Assembly: GCA_963921935.1 (NCBI GenBank)
Contig: OY998175.1
Span: 162,810,809-162,874,808, forward strand
Length of the DNA stretch: 64,000 nucleotides
Source of the DNA: Galeruca laticollis
Lineage: Eukaryota; Arthropoda; Insecta; Coleoptera; Chrysomelidae
Reading direction: 5' to 3'
The notes beneath the pieces are model-generated. The model was not told the DNA's origin, did no database searches, and worked only from the letters and a program-made list of their open reading frames with translations. Positions 10,590-23,425 of this stretch are shown in pieces; the first letter of the stretch is position 1, and every line of letters starts with the position of its first letter. Made by a program: the position numbers and the translations under genes.

Positions 10590-11202
10590 CTTTAGACATT
10601 TTTTAATATATTTTTTATGTATCCACAACTTCGTTGCAATAATACTTATTAGCCGAATATAATCTTTTACTGTTTCTATAGATTGTGTTGAACTAAAAGA
10701 AAATTATTTACACTGCTTAATTTGCTTTTCAGTTTCTGAAAAAAATTAAAAAAAATAATGTATGAAAAGCGAGCAAATTTTACCTCCAAAAACTGTATTC
10801 GTAGTTGAATGATTAGATGGCATATGTGATTTTCATATGTGGAAACACGTTCTCGCGCAACCCTTACGAAGCTTTTTGAGTGAGCGCAGCAAACCTAAAC
10901 TTTCAGGTTTCATCGCTAGAGGGCGGCCTCAGTCGCCCACTAGAAAATTAATTGATATTGGTCTGTCTTTGTCCACTACATGTTTGCCCTGTTTTTGGCT
11001 ATGGCTATGTTTATTTTGCTGTTTGAAATGTTTTGCTATCTACATAGTTTATAAAAAAAGATTAGATAAAAAATTGTATTTTTGTCTAATTTCTACGCTT
11101 AAAATCTTAAAAAAGACTTTTAAAGGCGGGTTTATACAACTCTTTTACAAAACGGATTCAAATTTAAAAACTCACTAGTAGCAGAAAAACCACACTCATG
11201 TG
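10590..11202. other. Unassigned interval
   Basis: Contains a 113-codon open frame at 10837-11178 that shows no recognisable domain and is probably chance. A CGCTAGAGGGCGGCC segment near 10914 is GC-rich compared with its surroundings. Confidence 0.25.
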
Positions 11203-11570
11203 CACAAAAAACGGTCATTTAAAAATTTTGATTAAGTTTTAAGCTTGATAACTATTTTATTTTTAGTCCGATTTGAAATATTATTTTTAGAATTGTTGGT
11301 ACAACTATCAACTTTAACGTGTTATTTATCAATCTCAAGTAACGTTGGTTATTCCGCATATTATACAGGCATAATCGAAATGTTGTTTTTTTCTCTAATT
11401 TCAAAACTCCCTGTGGAATAACCAAGTAGCAAAATTATTTTAAAATACCAGTTTTCATTTAGAGTCCATCTATTTTTTACATTTTGTTTTTTGGTTCATG
11501 TCAAAGCATGCATTGAGTCTCACACAAATGCAAAATTATTTTGGTTATCACTAATTTAATTTTTTTCGTA
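11203..11570 (+). repeat. Left long terminal inverted repeat
   Basis: Inverted match to 12014-12383, including shared blocks GTTGGTTATTCCGCATATTA and GTGGAATAACCAAGTAGCAA. Confidence 0.75.
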
Positions 11571-11619
11571 ATGTCATTAATGTTGGAACGAAAATAAAAT
11601 GCTTCATCTGCCAAGATAA

Positions 11620-11919
11620 ATAAAACAAACGGTCTAAGAACTGATATTTTTACCCCAAACTTCTCTAAGTTGATTTTTCGCCTGTACTGAAGTCAACCGC
11701 CGATTGCGAAGAACAAGAAACCGGCCATCAATTGCTGTAGTCTTGCGTTGACCACCACTATCCGGCCTTCGTGTATTTTCTGCCCGTTTTCCTAAAGCGG
11801 TAAACTACTCTTTCGATGGTAGAGCGGCTGGTATTAAGTACTCTGGCCACATATCCTTAATTTCGTTCATCTTCCACTAAAGCTACAGCTTTTGCACAAT
11901 TTTCAGCACTTAAAACCAT
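11620..11919 (-). pseudogene. Tc1-like transposase, N-terminal DNA-binding fragment
   Basis: From the ATG at 11919 the minus strand reads MVLSAENCAKAVALVEDERN, a stop, VARVLNTSRSTIERVVYRF, and in another frame RRPDSGGQRKTTAIDGRFLV and LRNRRLTSVQAKNQLREVWG. This is the paired-like HTH region with the GRP(R/K)xT hinge of Tc1-type transposases. The DDE catalytic domain is absent and the frame is broken, so the element can only be mobilised in trans. Confidence 0.7.
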
Positions 11920-12013
11920 TGCAAATACACAAATTTACTGTCAAACTGACAATAAAGTTTGAAACAACGAAAGAAACAGCCACCTAGTAAAAAAAAATCA
12001 ATTTATATTGCAT

Positions 12014-12383
12014 TGGAAATAAAATTTAAATTAGTGATAACCCAGATCATTTTGCATTTGTGTGAGACTGAATGCATGCATTGACATGAACCTAAATTCA
12101 AAATGTAAAGAATAGATGACTCTAGATGAAAACTGACATTTTAAAATAATTTTGCTACTTGGTTATTCCACAGGGTATTTTGAAATTAGAGAAAAAAGCA
12201 ACATTTCGATTATCCCTGTATAATATGCGGAATAACGTATAATATGCGGAATAACCAACGCTACATAAGATTGATAAAAGACACGTTAAAGTCGGTAGAT
12301 GTACCTACCATTCTATAAAAAAATCTTTCAAATCGGGCTAAAAATAAAACTTAATAAAACTTTTGAAATGACCGTTTTCTGTG
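12014..12383 (-). repeat. Right long terminal inverted repeat
   Basis: Reverse complement of 11203-11570. A short direct duplication of ATAATATGCGGAATAAC is present here but not in the left arm. Confidence 0.75.
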
Positions 12384-14040
12384 TATAATGGAATCTGTTC
12401 GCCTTAAGAGGGGCCTCCTCGCAGGTATATAAACCTAAAAACCTACACAATACTAGTTACTTATCTAGTAATTATTTGTTTCAAAATATTTACGATAGAT
12501 GTCGACAGTAGGACTGAATCGGCTTTTACTTATTTTAACATATTTTCTCTCTCTGTCTTTCCACTCTTAACGGTTCAAAGAAACGCATCTCTGGACCAGA
12601 TGTTCCGATGTTTTGCTTTCAAATATATCAACTTTTTGTGAGCACAGAATCCTTATCTTTGTTTTTTAGGTTGTATCCACAAATCACCCACACTGGTTGT
12701 ATTGAAACAAAACTGGCTGACATAAGTATTTCCATTTGAGTGTAGATTTTTGAATATTTAAGCATTTCATAAGTGTTTTTGAAAGGAATAAATTGTTAAA
12801 AAGTAAGTAATCGTATCTATCCGATATCAAAAATTATAGTTATGATAATGTAAATTATCCTGCAATCCTCATTTTTTATTTTAAGAGCAATGTTTGAGGT
12901 TATGTTTACTGGATTATTTGATTATATGAGATAAATAATACTGATTGTTTGTTCTAGTATAATCAAAACATCTTTCAACATTCTCTTGAAACCCTGTTTT
13001 AATGATAATATGGGTTTGTTAGCGAAAAAAGCTTAATTGAAGTGAAGTGACCTTTCTAGTATCTGAATGAAGAAAAAATTAAAACCGCTCTCAAAAGACA
13101 AGAATCACATAATTAATTTTGATGAAAATATAATAGTGATAATTGAAAAATAAAACTATTATCACCTGATACAAGGTGCATTACATATTGCATGAAAGGA
13201 CATGTGCTATTTAATAATATGGATACCAAGTGATAACATTGTGTGAATTGCTAGAAATAAAGAATGGAAGAAAAATATACATACTTTAAAAACATTCTAC
13301 CTTTCAAAATTTGTACCATTTATATTAACATAATAAAATGTTTTCATAATTGTAAATTTTTGTTTGTTTCATGCTGAGAAAATTAAATTGCAGAAAAGTT
13401 GCAGATTTACAACATTGAAAATAGGCCATTTAGTCTGAAAACACAAAACATCGTGTTACAACTTTGTCTCAATCTAACCATATTTGTATCAGTTTCCGAG
13501 TTTCTGTTGGTTGCTTTCAAATTGTATTTGACATGTAGGCTCTTTTTTCAACTACATGTGTAAATATATTCAATTTTATCTAGAAACAAATAATATAAAC
13601 AAAAAGTTTCCAAATATATTATACAAAGAAATATTTACTTGTAATAAAAGGCTTTACATTTAATAGAAAGAGGAAAGTAAGGTACAGTGAGGAATTTCAA
13701 TTTGAAATAGCAAACGTCAAAAAAACTAACAAAGCAACTAATAAAAAATGTAAAGCGAAAAATCTGTAATGACGAATAATAATGTATATATTGTGGGTAG
13801 ATCGGTATATACAGTACAAAAGCAAACATACAATGAACATTTACAAGTTTGCTTCTACCTTGTTTTTTGCAAAGATCATGTGTTGTGGAGATTGGAAGTA
13901 AAATATTTTTCTTTCATTGTACAAAAAAATAGTTGGCTTATTCTCTTTTTTCCATCTATAAAATGACAGATACACATATGTGTGATCACCTGATTGGTAG
14001 ATTTTGTTTTTGTTTTTATATAATACAATATTGGTATTAT
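12384..14040. other. Unassigned AT-rich interval
   Basis: No domain, tandem repeat or RNA gene is recognised. The open frames (13635-13829 and 13769-13966) look like chance. Confidence 0.3.
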
Positions 14041-14830
14041 CACTTTTCCGTCCAACTCATCTAATATGTAAGAAAAATATTGGTTTAGATACCCAAAAAA
14101 AGTTGGAATTTTGGATTTTTTGAGTTGTTTTTACGTTCTTTAGCAAGAACAACACAAAAAAATGGTTTTTAGAAAAAAAGTCCTGTCTGTATAACTTGAT
14201 ACAGCCCTCGAAGTACAACAAATTACCAATTTTATGATTGAATATTGTTCAGCACATCTCACAAATGAACCCTTTTGATTTTCAGCTCACTGGAGCCAGT
14301 AGAACGGGTGCTATGGTACTTGAAGTATGACATTTTTGGGGAAATTTCAGTTTGTTCGCACGATACAGCCTCTGGAGTGTATAGAAATGACCAATTTCAT
14401 GATTGGATATTATTCAGAGCTTTTTATAAATGAACATCATTGATTTTAAGCTCACTAGTACAACGGGTGCCATGGTTCCTGAAGTGCCACATTTTTGGAG
14501 ACATTTTGGGTTGTGAGAACGATACAGCCTCCGGAGTGTATGCAAATGACCAATTATATGATTAGATATTATTCAGAGCATGTTATAGATGAACCTTATT
14601 GATTTTCAGCTCAATAGAGCTAGTACAACAGGAGCTATCTTACCTGAAGTGCAACATTTTTTGGAGAAATTCCGTGCTGTTAGCACGATATAGCTTCCGG
14701 AATGTACACAAGTGACCAATTTTATAATTGAATATTTTTCAGAGTGTCTCACAGTTGAACCCTATTGATTTTCACCTCAATAGAGCGAGTATAACGAGTC
14801 CTATTCTACTTACAAGCGCTATTGCCATTT
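14041..14830 (+). repeat. Repeat element with CACTTTTCCG head and about 165-bp tandem units (copy 1)
   Basis: A head beginning CACTTTTCCGTCCAACTCAT is followed by about four diverged units of 160-170 bp, with markers (G/C)ATACAGC(C/T) near 14200, 14362, 14522 and 14688. The same head-plus-array organisation recurs at 29349-30475 and 30713-31472. The right terminus is not preserved here. Confidence 0.65.
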
Positions 14831-15007
14831 CTAGAGTAGGTAGACAAAATTGATTTTTAGTCATCCTTCACAATTTTTTTTTAATATCAACAACTAACAC
14901 TATTACTAAGTCATCCTTTAATAATAATTTGGGTTCTTATTTTCTTTGATTTTTTTAAATGCTTATATAATCAAATAATTTGCAAGGTAATTTCGACTAT
15001 TGGCTAG

Positions 15008-15375
15008 TTCTGATTATGTAACTAAAAGTAAGCCTGATGTAACTGCCCCGCAGATCCGTTAATCTTTAATAAAACAGAGTTTCATGATACTATTCCGTAA
15101 GTAAAAACACTAACAAGACTTATTTACAAAAATAAAACTTCCATTCGTTTTCAGAACTGACAATTTCACTAAAACGGAACCTGATGTAACTGCCCGCACA
15201 GGTCCAAATAATTATATAGCACTTTTCGCTACAACTATACTGTAAGTAAAAATATGGCAAAACCCACTTAGAAGAAGCATCTGATTTTCTTATTTTATTT
15301 ACAGTTTTGATTATGTAACTAAAACTAAGCCTGATGTAACTGCCCCGCGGGTCCATTAATATTTCATAAAACAGA
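15008..15375 (+). repeat. Three-copy tandem repeat of about 150 bp
   Basis: The block (T)AAGCCTGATGTAACTGCC(CC)GC, preceded by TTATGTAACTAAAA and followed by ATAAAACAGAG, occurs near 15030, 15178 and 15330. The copies are diverged. Confidence 0.55.
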
Positions 15376-15578
15376 GGATTAAGAAAATAGAAGATGCAGT
15401 TCAGTTGCCATGTATGCATAAAGATAAAAAAAATGTATTCAGTACTTATGTATATCAAATTTGTAATATGGATTCCAAGATAAAATGTATAATTTTGCTG
15501 ATCTGGGAGTTATAAAAATAATTTTGTAATTGAAAATATTACTTAATTAAATAAAGTATTTAAATAATATTTTTTCAG

Positions 15579-15635
15579 TCTTTATAACTACATGGATCCA
15601 GACTTCAATATGTGGATGGGGGACACCACTCCTTT
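15579..15635 (+). other. Candidate 57-bp internal micro-exon
   Basis: A strong acceptor context (ttttttcag at 15570-15578) precedes 57 bp ending at GTGAGTA (donor at 15636). In the frame that avoids stops it would encode LYNYMDPDFNMWMGDTTPL, which reads like real protein. No partner exon is identified and no family is recognised; it could be an old transposon exon or chance. Confidence 0.25.
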
Positions 15636-18212
15636 GTGAGTATAGAATCGTAAAAAATGGCTATTTTTATAAACTTTTTCTTTTCTTTTTGTTATGAGGA
15701 GAAATTGTAGAGAAAAATGGAAGATGAACTTCAGTTGCCATGTATTATAAAATATGAAGACAAATACATTAAACCTCTAATAATAATTGTATTGATATTT
15801 TTATGAAATATTTTTAATTTGTTTCTTTTCCATAAAAACACACCAATTTTTCCTTTAATTTATTTGAATAATTAATAAGGGTCAATGAAAAAGCGGACAT
15901 GTCTGTCTATTGCTATAATAAACATTTTTGTATTTACCTAATTAATTGGCATTTCTTTGCTACTATTCATTTGAATGATTAAGAGGGGTCAGTGGAAATG
16001 CAGACATTCTGTATTATAGTAAATATGAAAACTACATACTTACTTACTCTGTACTTCAAATTTGTAATACTACAAGTAAACAAACCCACTAAACAAGAAA
16101 CATAACAAGTCTTTTTGTGATGTTATTTTTAGAGACTTTTCGTGATATCTATTTAAAACGTTAATAAGATATCTCCTAGATGTCTTAATTTTATTACCAA
16201 CTCTATTAACATCCATGTCATGTAAATAAAACATATTTTTGATGTACACAATAATACTTGAATTCGCAATTACATACACATCCTATGAACTTCTTTTTAG
16301 CAACTTCCTATAGGAATCATTCATACGATGTTAATTTATATACTTCTCACATACAGAACGTTACTGTAATATTAGATATTAACATGTTTCTAAGATGATC
16401 ACATGTTGCAGTTACTTTCACATCTTTCGAAATAATTTTTAGTAGGTAAGTTCGTGTGATTACTTCTTTACGATGTTAGTTCATAAAACTCTCAGTAGTG
16501 TCTCATATTAAACATCACAGTAACATAAAAAAGATGAAAACAGAAGAGGAACTGATGAACGAACATTATCTGTCGAAACAAATGACAAGCATGAAATGGC
16601 GGATGGTTTTCAGTTTTGTGTTATATTTTATTTGCAGGAAGCACATTTTTTGCAAGAAGTACTTGAATGAATTGGTCTTCGTTTTCGTTATTTCCTACTT
16701 AGCTTCAATTTCTATGCTTAGTTATAATTCTTGTTATAATGGACGAAGAACAGCTGTTATCGGTAAGTACCATAATTATTAAAATTTAATACTCATTCAA
16801 GACTTTAATCGGCTATTGAACATTGAAATTCCAGGTGGCGGAATTGTACACTAACATTATATAATAGAGTTTACAAAATAACGGTTTTTTTCAATTTTTA
16901 AAATATTTTAGTTAGTAAGTATATTTTAAAAACGATTCACATTATATTGAATCATAGATATGCATTATACCATACAAAAAACTTAATATTGCATTAGGGT
17001 AGATATTATTATTAATAATAAAACATGCTCATATGTTGGCAGAGAGTTGAATCTAGAAGAAAATATTTTCAATGTTCAAGATGTTTCAGAAGCGTAAATA
17101 AAATAAAAAAATAAAAAACAAATAGTTGGTAATTATGTAAAGAAAGGGGGATAACTATTTCAGATAGTCTGATACAGATATTGTATTGAACAAATCAAAA
17201 AATATTGAATGGAGTATCTCTAGTTCTAGTTTTTGTAGTAGCAGTCATAGCCATCAATATAGTATTGCAGGTTTAGAAAATTTTACCTTAATACTAACAA
17301 TTCTTGTGAACAATTAGAGACTGTTTAAGACTTTAAAAACAGAAATTTCTGTTGAAAAGCTCATTTCCATTTGAAAATACACTGAATGCTTCAGTCAATA
17401 AACAGAATTAAATTATTTATTATTGTAGAAACACAGCTATTGGATACTCAATTGGGTACAATTAATTGTAAACTACTTTAACTTGATAATGTGTTCATAT
17501 CTCTTCTTCATAAGTAGATTTTTTGTATACAGTATATTAATAATACTTAGTTTTCATTAAGTTACAATTCCACGATGTTAATATACAATATGTTCCAGGA
17601 TGAAAATAACAAGATGAGAATAGTATATTATTTTATACAGGAAAGAAGTATGAATTTTCATGGCACATCTGAATTTACCTGCGAAACGGAGTGAGGCATG
17701 TAATAGAAGGTAAATCATGAAAAGTTATTTCTCGAATTAAAATATGTTGTTATTCCTTTGAAGAGAACCGCATGTACCTTGTGGAAAATGGATTTCGATC
17801 AATTGGCTGAAAATCGAGTTTGATGTAGTTTATGATGATCGATCAAAGGTCTCCATGGGCACAATTTGATCTAATGTAATTGTTTTATTACCTGCTGTTC
17901 AGAACACCTTTAAATGTTTCACAGATAATTATTTTGAAGTGTACGTTATGAAATGGTTGAGGCACTCGAAACAGCGACTCTTACGTAAGAAAAAGTAATT
18001 GTAAGTAAACGATAGAATTTTCTTTAATCAGATTGGATTTCTGTTGATTTAACGTAATGTTTCATAAAATATTTATGGTTTAAAATTTTTATTAGTTTTA
18101 ATATAATTAAAAAACTATTCTAATAAATATCTGTAAACTAGCTGTAATGTATGTGTATCCGTTAAACTTTATTAATTCAGTTTCAAAGTATGTTGCATTA
18201 TGGCAACTACAG
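15636..18212. other. Mostly unassigned; short dispersed repeats
   Basis: Holds two diverged copies of a short repeat (GGGTCAATGAAAAAGCGGACATGTC-like near 15889 and 15988) that recurs near 25152. A candidate first coding exon, M-DEEQLLS at 16739-16762 followed by GTAAGT, is noted in the findings. No other gene is supported. Confidence 0.3.
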
Positions 18213-18229
18213 CCCAAACAACACTGTAC

Positions 18230-18515
18230 GTATTAAATACGTACATATTAGGTCTTATATACGTCCTGTACGTACAGTACCTAAAATGTACGTATTTAAT
18301 ACGTACATTATGATTCCTAAACGGTACGTACTTTTAGGCACGTACCATGTACGTACTCAATACGTATTGGCTGTACGTATCTTCTGATACGTATAATGTA
18401 CGTACTTAATACGTATCGTATGTACGTACTTAATACGTATCGTATGTACGTATTTTCTGATACGTATTATGTACGTACTTAATACGTATCAGCTGTACGT
18501 AATTTGTTATACGAA
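18230..18515. repeat. Left TACGTA-rich palindromic array
   Basis: More than a dozen TACGTA hexamers, often paired as GTACGTA...TACGTAC with 6-12 bp between. Reading frames across it (18190-18387) are artefacts of the repeat. Confidence 0.8.
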
Positions 18516-19904
18516 AAAATTGTGTAGGTACACATTTTTATAATATATAGTATATAGAGGTATATTCATTTCAAAAATAACATCTATTTGTTGTTAGCGA
18601 TGGTTTGTTCATCAATAATATTTTTAAACAGGTATACATTTTGTCGCAAAATTAGCACAAAATTCGACTGGGTGATTTGTGCCTACATCTTTACAAAAAC
18701 ATTCCAAATTTTTTCTCAGTTTAAGTTCATTTTGTTGGGAAAATAAATTATTAGTAAGTTTAGACTGTGACTGGATGTGTGCACTTGTAATATTTTTATC
18801 ACATTCTAAACAATAATAATAATAATTTGACTTAAATTTATTGTATTACACAATAATTGATTGATACTGTGCATATGGAGTTTTTCACAAAGTTTCATTC
18901 GATAAAATGAAAACGAAGATAACAATTTTGTTTCTCATCCTGTCCTTGTCAAATAACCGAAAGTTGAATAATTCTGTCTTCCTCTGGATGTACACAAATA
19001 TTTTGAAAGTGGTAAGTAAATCGATTTCTGGTAAGGTGTAAGGGTCTTCGGCCCTATTGCGTTCATTTACCACACTTGCAGAAGGAAGATTGACATGTTA
19101 GGCGGGAATTGTAAATTTTCAATATTCTATTCTAAGACGTATTCTGTAAGAAGATTGTTTTCCTGTTACTAATTTTAATTTTTTGACAATGTTTAGATTT
19201 CTTATGAAATATTTTTGTCATCTCGCATCGGACATAATCGATCGAGATTCAAGAATATACAGCCGCCGGATAAATAAAATTTAAAATTCGCGTCTATAAG
19301 TGTTACTCAGCTTCGTGAATTGTCAGAAATGTCTTTTGTAGTTGTGTCCTTGTGTCAGTTGTTTGTAAAGAAACAAACAAATCAACCATCTCTTTATAAT
19401 TTTTAAACATGTGTTTTGATGTTATGCTAACCAGATGTCTATGGTATCTGAATAATAGAAATTATATATAAATTCTAGGAGTATCTGTAGCATTGGTGTT
19501 TTTATTTAGTTTAGACAGTGCAATAGAGAAATATTTGGTGGTATTTATCTCAATATTCCACACATACCGATTGTGCTTGTTACTTTTGTGTATACCCATG
19601 ATTAATTGGTAAGCTATTAACTAATTTCTATAACATCATCTTTCAATTTTATTTAGTCTAGTGTTTATTTAATTTATATTTTTTAAAGTAACAGTTAGAC
19701 TAGTATAAAGTAATATTAGGTACTTTCCATAGTTGTTTTATTATAGTTTGTAGTGTTGGGACCTTTTGTAAGCAGTTTTTTTGTTACAATCTGTCTATTT
19801 GCAGTTTATAAAGACAAGTATACCCACCTATTATTTATTATTACATTAATCTACTAGTAAAAGATATCTTATAAAGTTAGTAAACATTACAAAAAAGCAA
19901 CACT

Positions 19905-21450
19905 ATATTCATTTTGGATTAGATAAATGTTTGCAAAAGGTACTTTCACAACATCCTAAATTAAGTGACGATAGTGTTATTGAAATTTTAATTAACATTG
20001 ATGGACTTCCACTAACAAAAAGCTCTACAAGTCAATTCTATCCAGTTTAATGAAGTATAAATCAAAACCGGGGATTTGTTGAGATTGTGGGTGTATATTA
20101 TGGCTGTGCAAAACCCAATGAACCTAAATTGTTTTTGTCAGATTTTATTGAAGATGCCACTAATATTATAAATAATCGAATTCAGTGCAATGGCTCCAAT
20201 TTTATGCTGTTAAAATAGAAATATTTGTGTGTGATACTCCAGCAAAAGCTTATATTACATATGCTAAAGGTTATTTAGGTTATATGTCACGCTCTAAGTG
20301 TCATGCAGCGGGATCTTATGATAATTGAGTTTATTTTCCTGATATGTCAAACCTTCATTTACATACTGATATTGATTTCAGAGCAAAGACTCCAAAACAT
20401 CACCATCCAGGTACTTACTTCAAGTCTAGATATGGTCAAATCTTTCCCTCTTGATTACATGCATCTTGGTTGTTTAGGGGTTGTAAAAATGTTACTAGTA
20501 TGTTTGTGGTTAACTGGAAAGCCTTCAGCAAAAATTCCATATAGTAAAATAGAAACATTATCAAAATGTTTAATTGAACAGTCATGTAACATTCCAACAG
20601 AATTCAATCGAAAACCCCGTAGTGTCAGTGAAAGTAAAAAAGGTGGAAAGCAGCATAATTCAGGCAATTTCTGCACTATACAGGACCAGTTGTTTTAGTT
20701 AATTATTATCAAAGGAAAATTTTGAACATGTCATTGTTTTATACTATGCAATAACAATAATATCATACCTACAGTTTTTAAAATACACTTATTATGCTAA
20801 CAAACTTTCAACATATTTTGTACAAATGTTTATTTTAATTCATGGTGAAAATTATGCCTCAGATAATATACATAATCTACTACATTTAGCTGAAGATGTT
20901 TGAATATTTGGACATCTTAATAGTTATAGTGCTTTTGATTTCGAAAAGTATATGCAAACAATAAAGAAGTTGCTTAGAAAACAAGACAACCCTCTACAAC
21001 AATGATTAATAGAAAAACAGAACTAGATAATGCAAAACAAAGTGAACATATTGAACAAAGTGAATATTCTCAAAATTTTCCGATACTCCACAAACCTCAC
21101 TACAATGGACCTGTGCTAAAAAATTATCCAATAATAGATCAATTTAAACAAGTGAATTGCAAAAACTTTGATTTATTGCCTAAAGAACCTGATAGTTGTT
21201 GTTTATCCGGTCGAGAAATAATAGCAATCAGTAATTCGAAGATAACGGACAAATCCTAATTTTAGGATAGAATATACAGAAAAAGAAATTTTTTACCTTA
21301 GGCCATGCAAGTCATCAATATTAAATATATGTTTAGTTGGAAAATGACTAGTCAATGAAAAGCATGGAAAATACAAAATGTTTCATTTAAATGTCATGTC
21401 ATGTTAACATTCACTAACAAATTTGTTACTCTTCCGTTGTTACATAGTTT
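19905..21450 (+). pseudogene. Large transposase-like protein of the TACGTA element
   Basis: Following the plus strand through repeated frameshifts and stops gives a continuous alignment pattern to an uncharacterised insect transposon protein family (DYMHL-type, possibly related to tnp2/Transposase_21). Pieces in order: HFGLDKCLQKVLSQ and INIDGLPLTKSSTSQFYPV (19912-20048), VGVYYGCAKPNEPKLFLSDF (about 20087-20145), IFVCDTPAKAYITYAKGYLG (20221-20280), DMVKSFPLDYMHLGCLG with RKPRSVSESKK (20428-20640), DFEKYMQTIKKLLRKQDNPL (about 20938-20998), a tail from 21002 with HYNGPVLKNYPIIDQFKQ and PDSCCLSG, and a terminal FVTLPLLHSF stop near 21450. This is nearly full length but clearly inactive. The catalytic residues cannot be assigned with confidence. 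Confidence 0.6.
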
Positions 21451-21637
21451 TTGAGACAACTTGTTGGTATTTATTATACATAATCTAACAATATATTAAG
21501 AGTTGGCTGTGTGCTGAATATATCGAACAACTTGCTTTGAGAGATGTTCAATATATTTACCCATTTTTTAGTGATAGACTTTTTGAAACAAGTTTTTAAG
21601 TGTTTATATTTTTTTTGGATTCAACTTTTCAGAAAAA

Positions 21638-22387
21638 ATGGAAAATAATAATATTCGTGAGTTTTCTAAAAAGACTTGGATAAAAATGCAGTTTATCAAT
21701 GACACGTCGGTAGCAGTGGTGCCCATCCACAAGATGGATTAATGTAAACAATTGTTTGTGGCCACCAGAGAAACTTATCGCTGCTATAAGGTCACATCAA
21801 TTAAATTTGTGTTGATCTTCACTTGAGGTGAAGTTGTTTAGGGATGGGACTTACGGTAAAATCTACAAATTCTGTATAAATTGCAAACTAAATATTAATA
21901 TTCATTTCTAGATTCATATGAAACTGCTCGTCTAAAGTGCAGAAAGGCGGAGGTGGAGACCTCAATACCACATATGTGGACGAATCACATCCAAAAATAA
22001 GGGAATTTAAAACGAGGTTCCATTCTTCTTCAAAGTCCTACAGTGAGGGTAAAGAACTTGTAAGGCAAAAGAAGGGGTCTAGACTGTCATCACCACTAAA
22101 AGCTGCTCGCACAATCATAATAGGTAATTGATATAAAAATAATGATTTTGACCTTCCCCAAAAATATTTCTTTGTTTTCTGAGTTTTTCAATTATTATTT
22201 CATGTCCACCATTGAAAAATAGTACTTTTGCGTAAAAAATTATAGACCAAAAACTGAGGTACTTGATCACTGTGTTAATATTTTAGATACTGCAGAGCCC
22301 GAAATGAGCCACGTGGAACAAAGCCGAGAGGCAGTTTTGAGTACTAAAGAATGTGAGCCTTCAGCTAGGTCCAGCCATCAAATTTAG
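21638..22387 (+). pseudogene. Transposon accessory gene (DUF4806-type N-terminus), three exons
   Basis: Exon 1 starts at the ATG at 21638 after a ttttcag and encodes a WIKMQFINDTSVAVVP stretch and, in the other frame, W(I)NVNNCLWPPEKLIAAI. This is the W.VVQF..D.SV..VP...C.WPP pattern found at the N-terminus of DUF4806-type transposon proteins. It can splice from 21855 (GTAAAA) to 21912 (ttctag), where DSYETARLKCRKAE begins, then from 22123 (GTAATT) to 22287 (tttag), ending SSHQI and a TAG at 22387. A frameshift near 21950 separates the YETAR part from DLNTTYVDE. The gene lies downstream of the transposase on the same strand, within the same pair of TACGTA arrays. It is decayed and its role is unknown. 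Confidence 0.5.
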
Positions 22388-23069
22388 TTGTTTTTTTTAT
22401 GAAACTTATAAATCTGTAATTTGAAGTTATTGGAAAAGGGACTCAAGGTCCAACAATAAACCACAGACATGGGATATTTGCAGTTTTTCGTTTTAAAACT
22501 TACCTAAAAAACCTTTTTAAGTGTGGAAAAAGTGTATTAACCCTCCGAGGAGTTGGGTGTGAGTTTAAAGGAGTCTTGGGAGCGTACCTAAATTTCTCTG
22601 GTGCCTTATTTTGAATTCTAAATAAATATTGAAAAATCCACCCCTTCTTCGACTCGAAGCTAGTCGACTGGCGAGCACAGGTTGTTCTACAGGGCAATCT
22701 GACATCTAAAGGAGCACAGGAGGTAGGTATTGTGAATAGGAGGAGTCTCCTTATAAATAAATAATAAATACCTACTATTTATTATATTATATTTTCCTAA
22801 CTAGTTAATAGTCAAAAGTAACTTTAATTAAATTTGCTTTCAAGTTGTTTTTAAAGTATAATATTTTAATATGATCTAGTGTGGGCTTTCTGACGTGTAC
22901 TTTAATTTATAAGACCATACAGTTGAACTCACAATTAAGTGATAAGGAACTTTATTCTAGCAACGTTATTAACATTGTGACAAGTAAACTCAAATTACCT
23001 TCAAAATTTTAATAATAAAGCTTCTTGGAACTAAATTGTGAGCTTTCAGCTCTGTAGTCTGTTTACAAA
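22388..23069. other. 3' part of the TACGTA element, non-coding
   Basis: Between the accessory gene and the right array. AT-rich, with no further coding motif recognised. Confidence 0.35.
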
Positions 23070-23425
23070 GTACGTACTATCGATACATACCAAGTACGTT
23101 CAAACTATACGTACCAAGTACGTACAAACGGTACGTACCATGTACGTACAAATGGTACGTACCAGGTATGTACAAAATGATACGTACCAAGTACGTACAA
23201 AATGGTACGTATCAAGTACGTACAAAATGGTACGTACCAAGTACGTACAGATGGTACGTACCAAGTACGTAAAAGCAGTACGTACTTGGTACGTACATTT
23301 TATTGGAAAATGTACGTATTTAATACGTACCATGTACGTAATATGTACAGAAAAGTACGTACATAATACGTACCTTACGTCTCATGAGTACGTATTAAAT
23401 ACGTATTATGTACGTACTTGTGCTG
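23070..23425. repeat. Right TACGTA-rich palindromic array
   Basis: A dense array with a recurrent unit of about 28 bp of the form TACGTACCAAGTACGTACA plus A/T-rich filler. It generates long false reading frames on both strands that encode repeated Y-V-R/Q-T-K units. Confidence 0.85.

Larger units (their letters stand above)
11203..12383 (-). mobile_element. Internally deleted Tc1-like transposon with long inverted repeats
   Basis: Arms of about 370 bp (11203-11570 and 12014-12383) are inverted copies of one another, differing by scattered substitutions and an 18-bp tandem duplication in the right arm near 12230. The termini read CACAAAAAACGGTCATTT and CACAGAAAACGGTCATTT. TA flanks the right end; the left flank is TG, so one target base has changed or the boundary is slightly off. 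The centre retains only the N-terminal part of a Tc1-type transposase. Confidence 0.75.

Noticed and set aside
10837..11178. 113-codon open frame
   Set aside because: No start context, no domain, and a C-terminal half of low-complexity Lys/Leu/Phe; likely chance.
15008..15375. CCTGATGTAACTGCC repeats considered as hammerhead cores
   Set aside because: No GAAA box or pairing helices at the required places.
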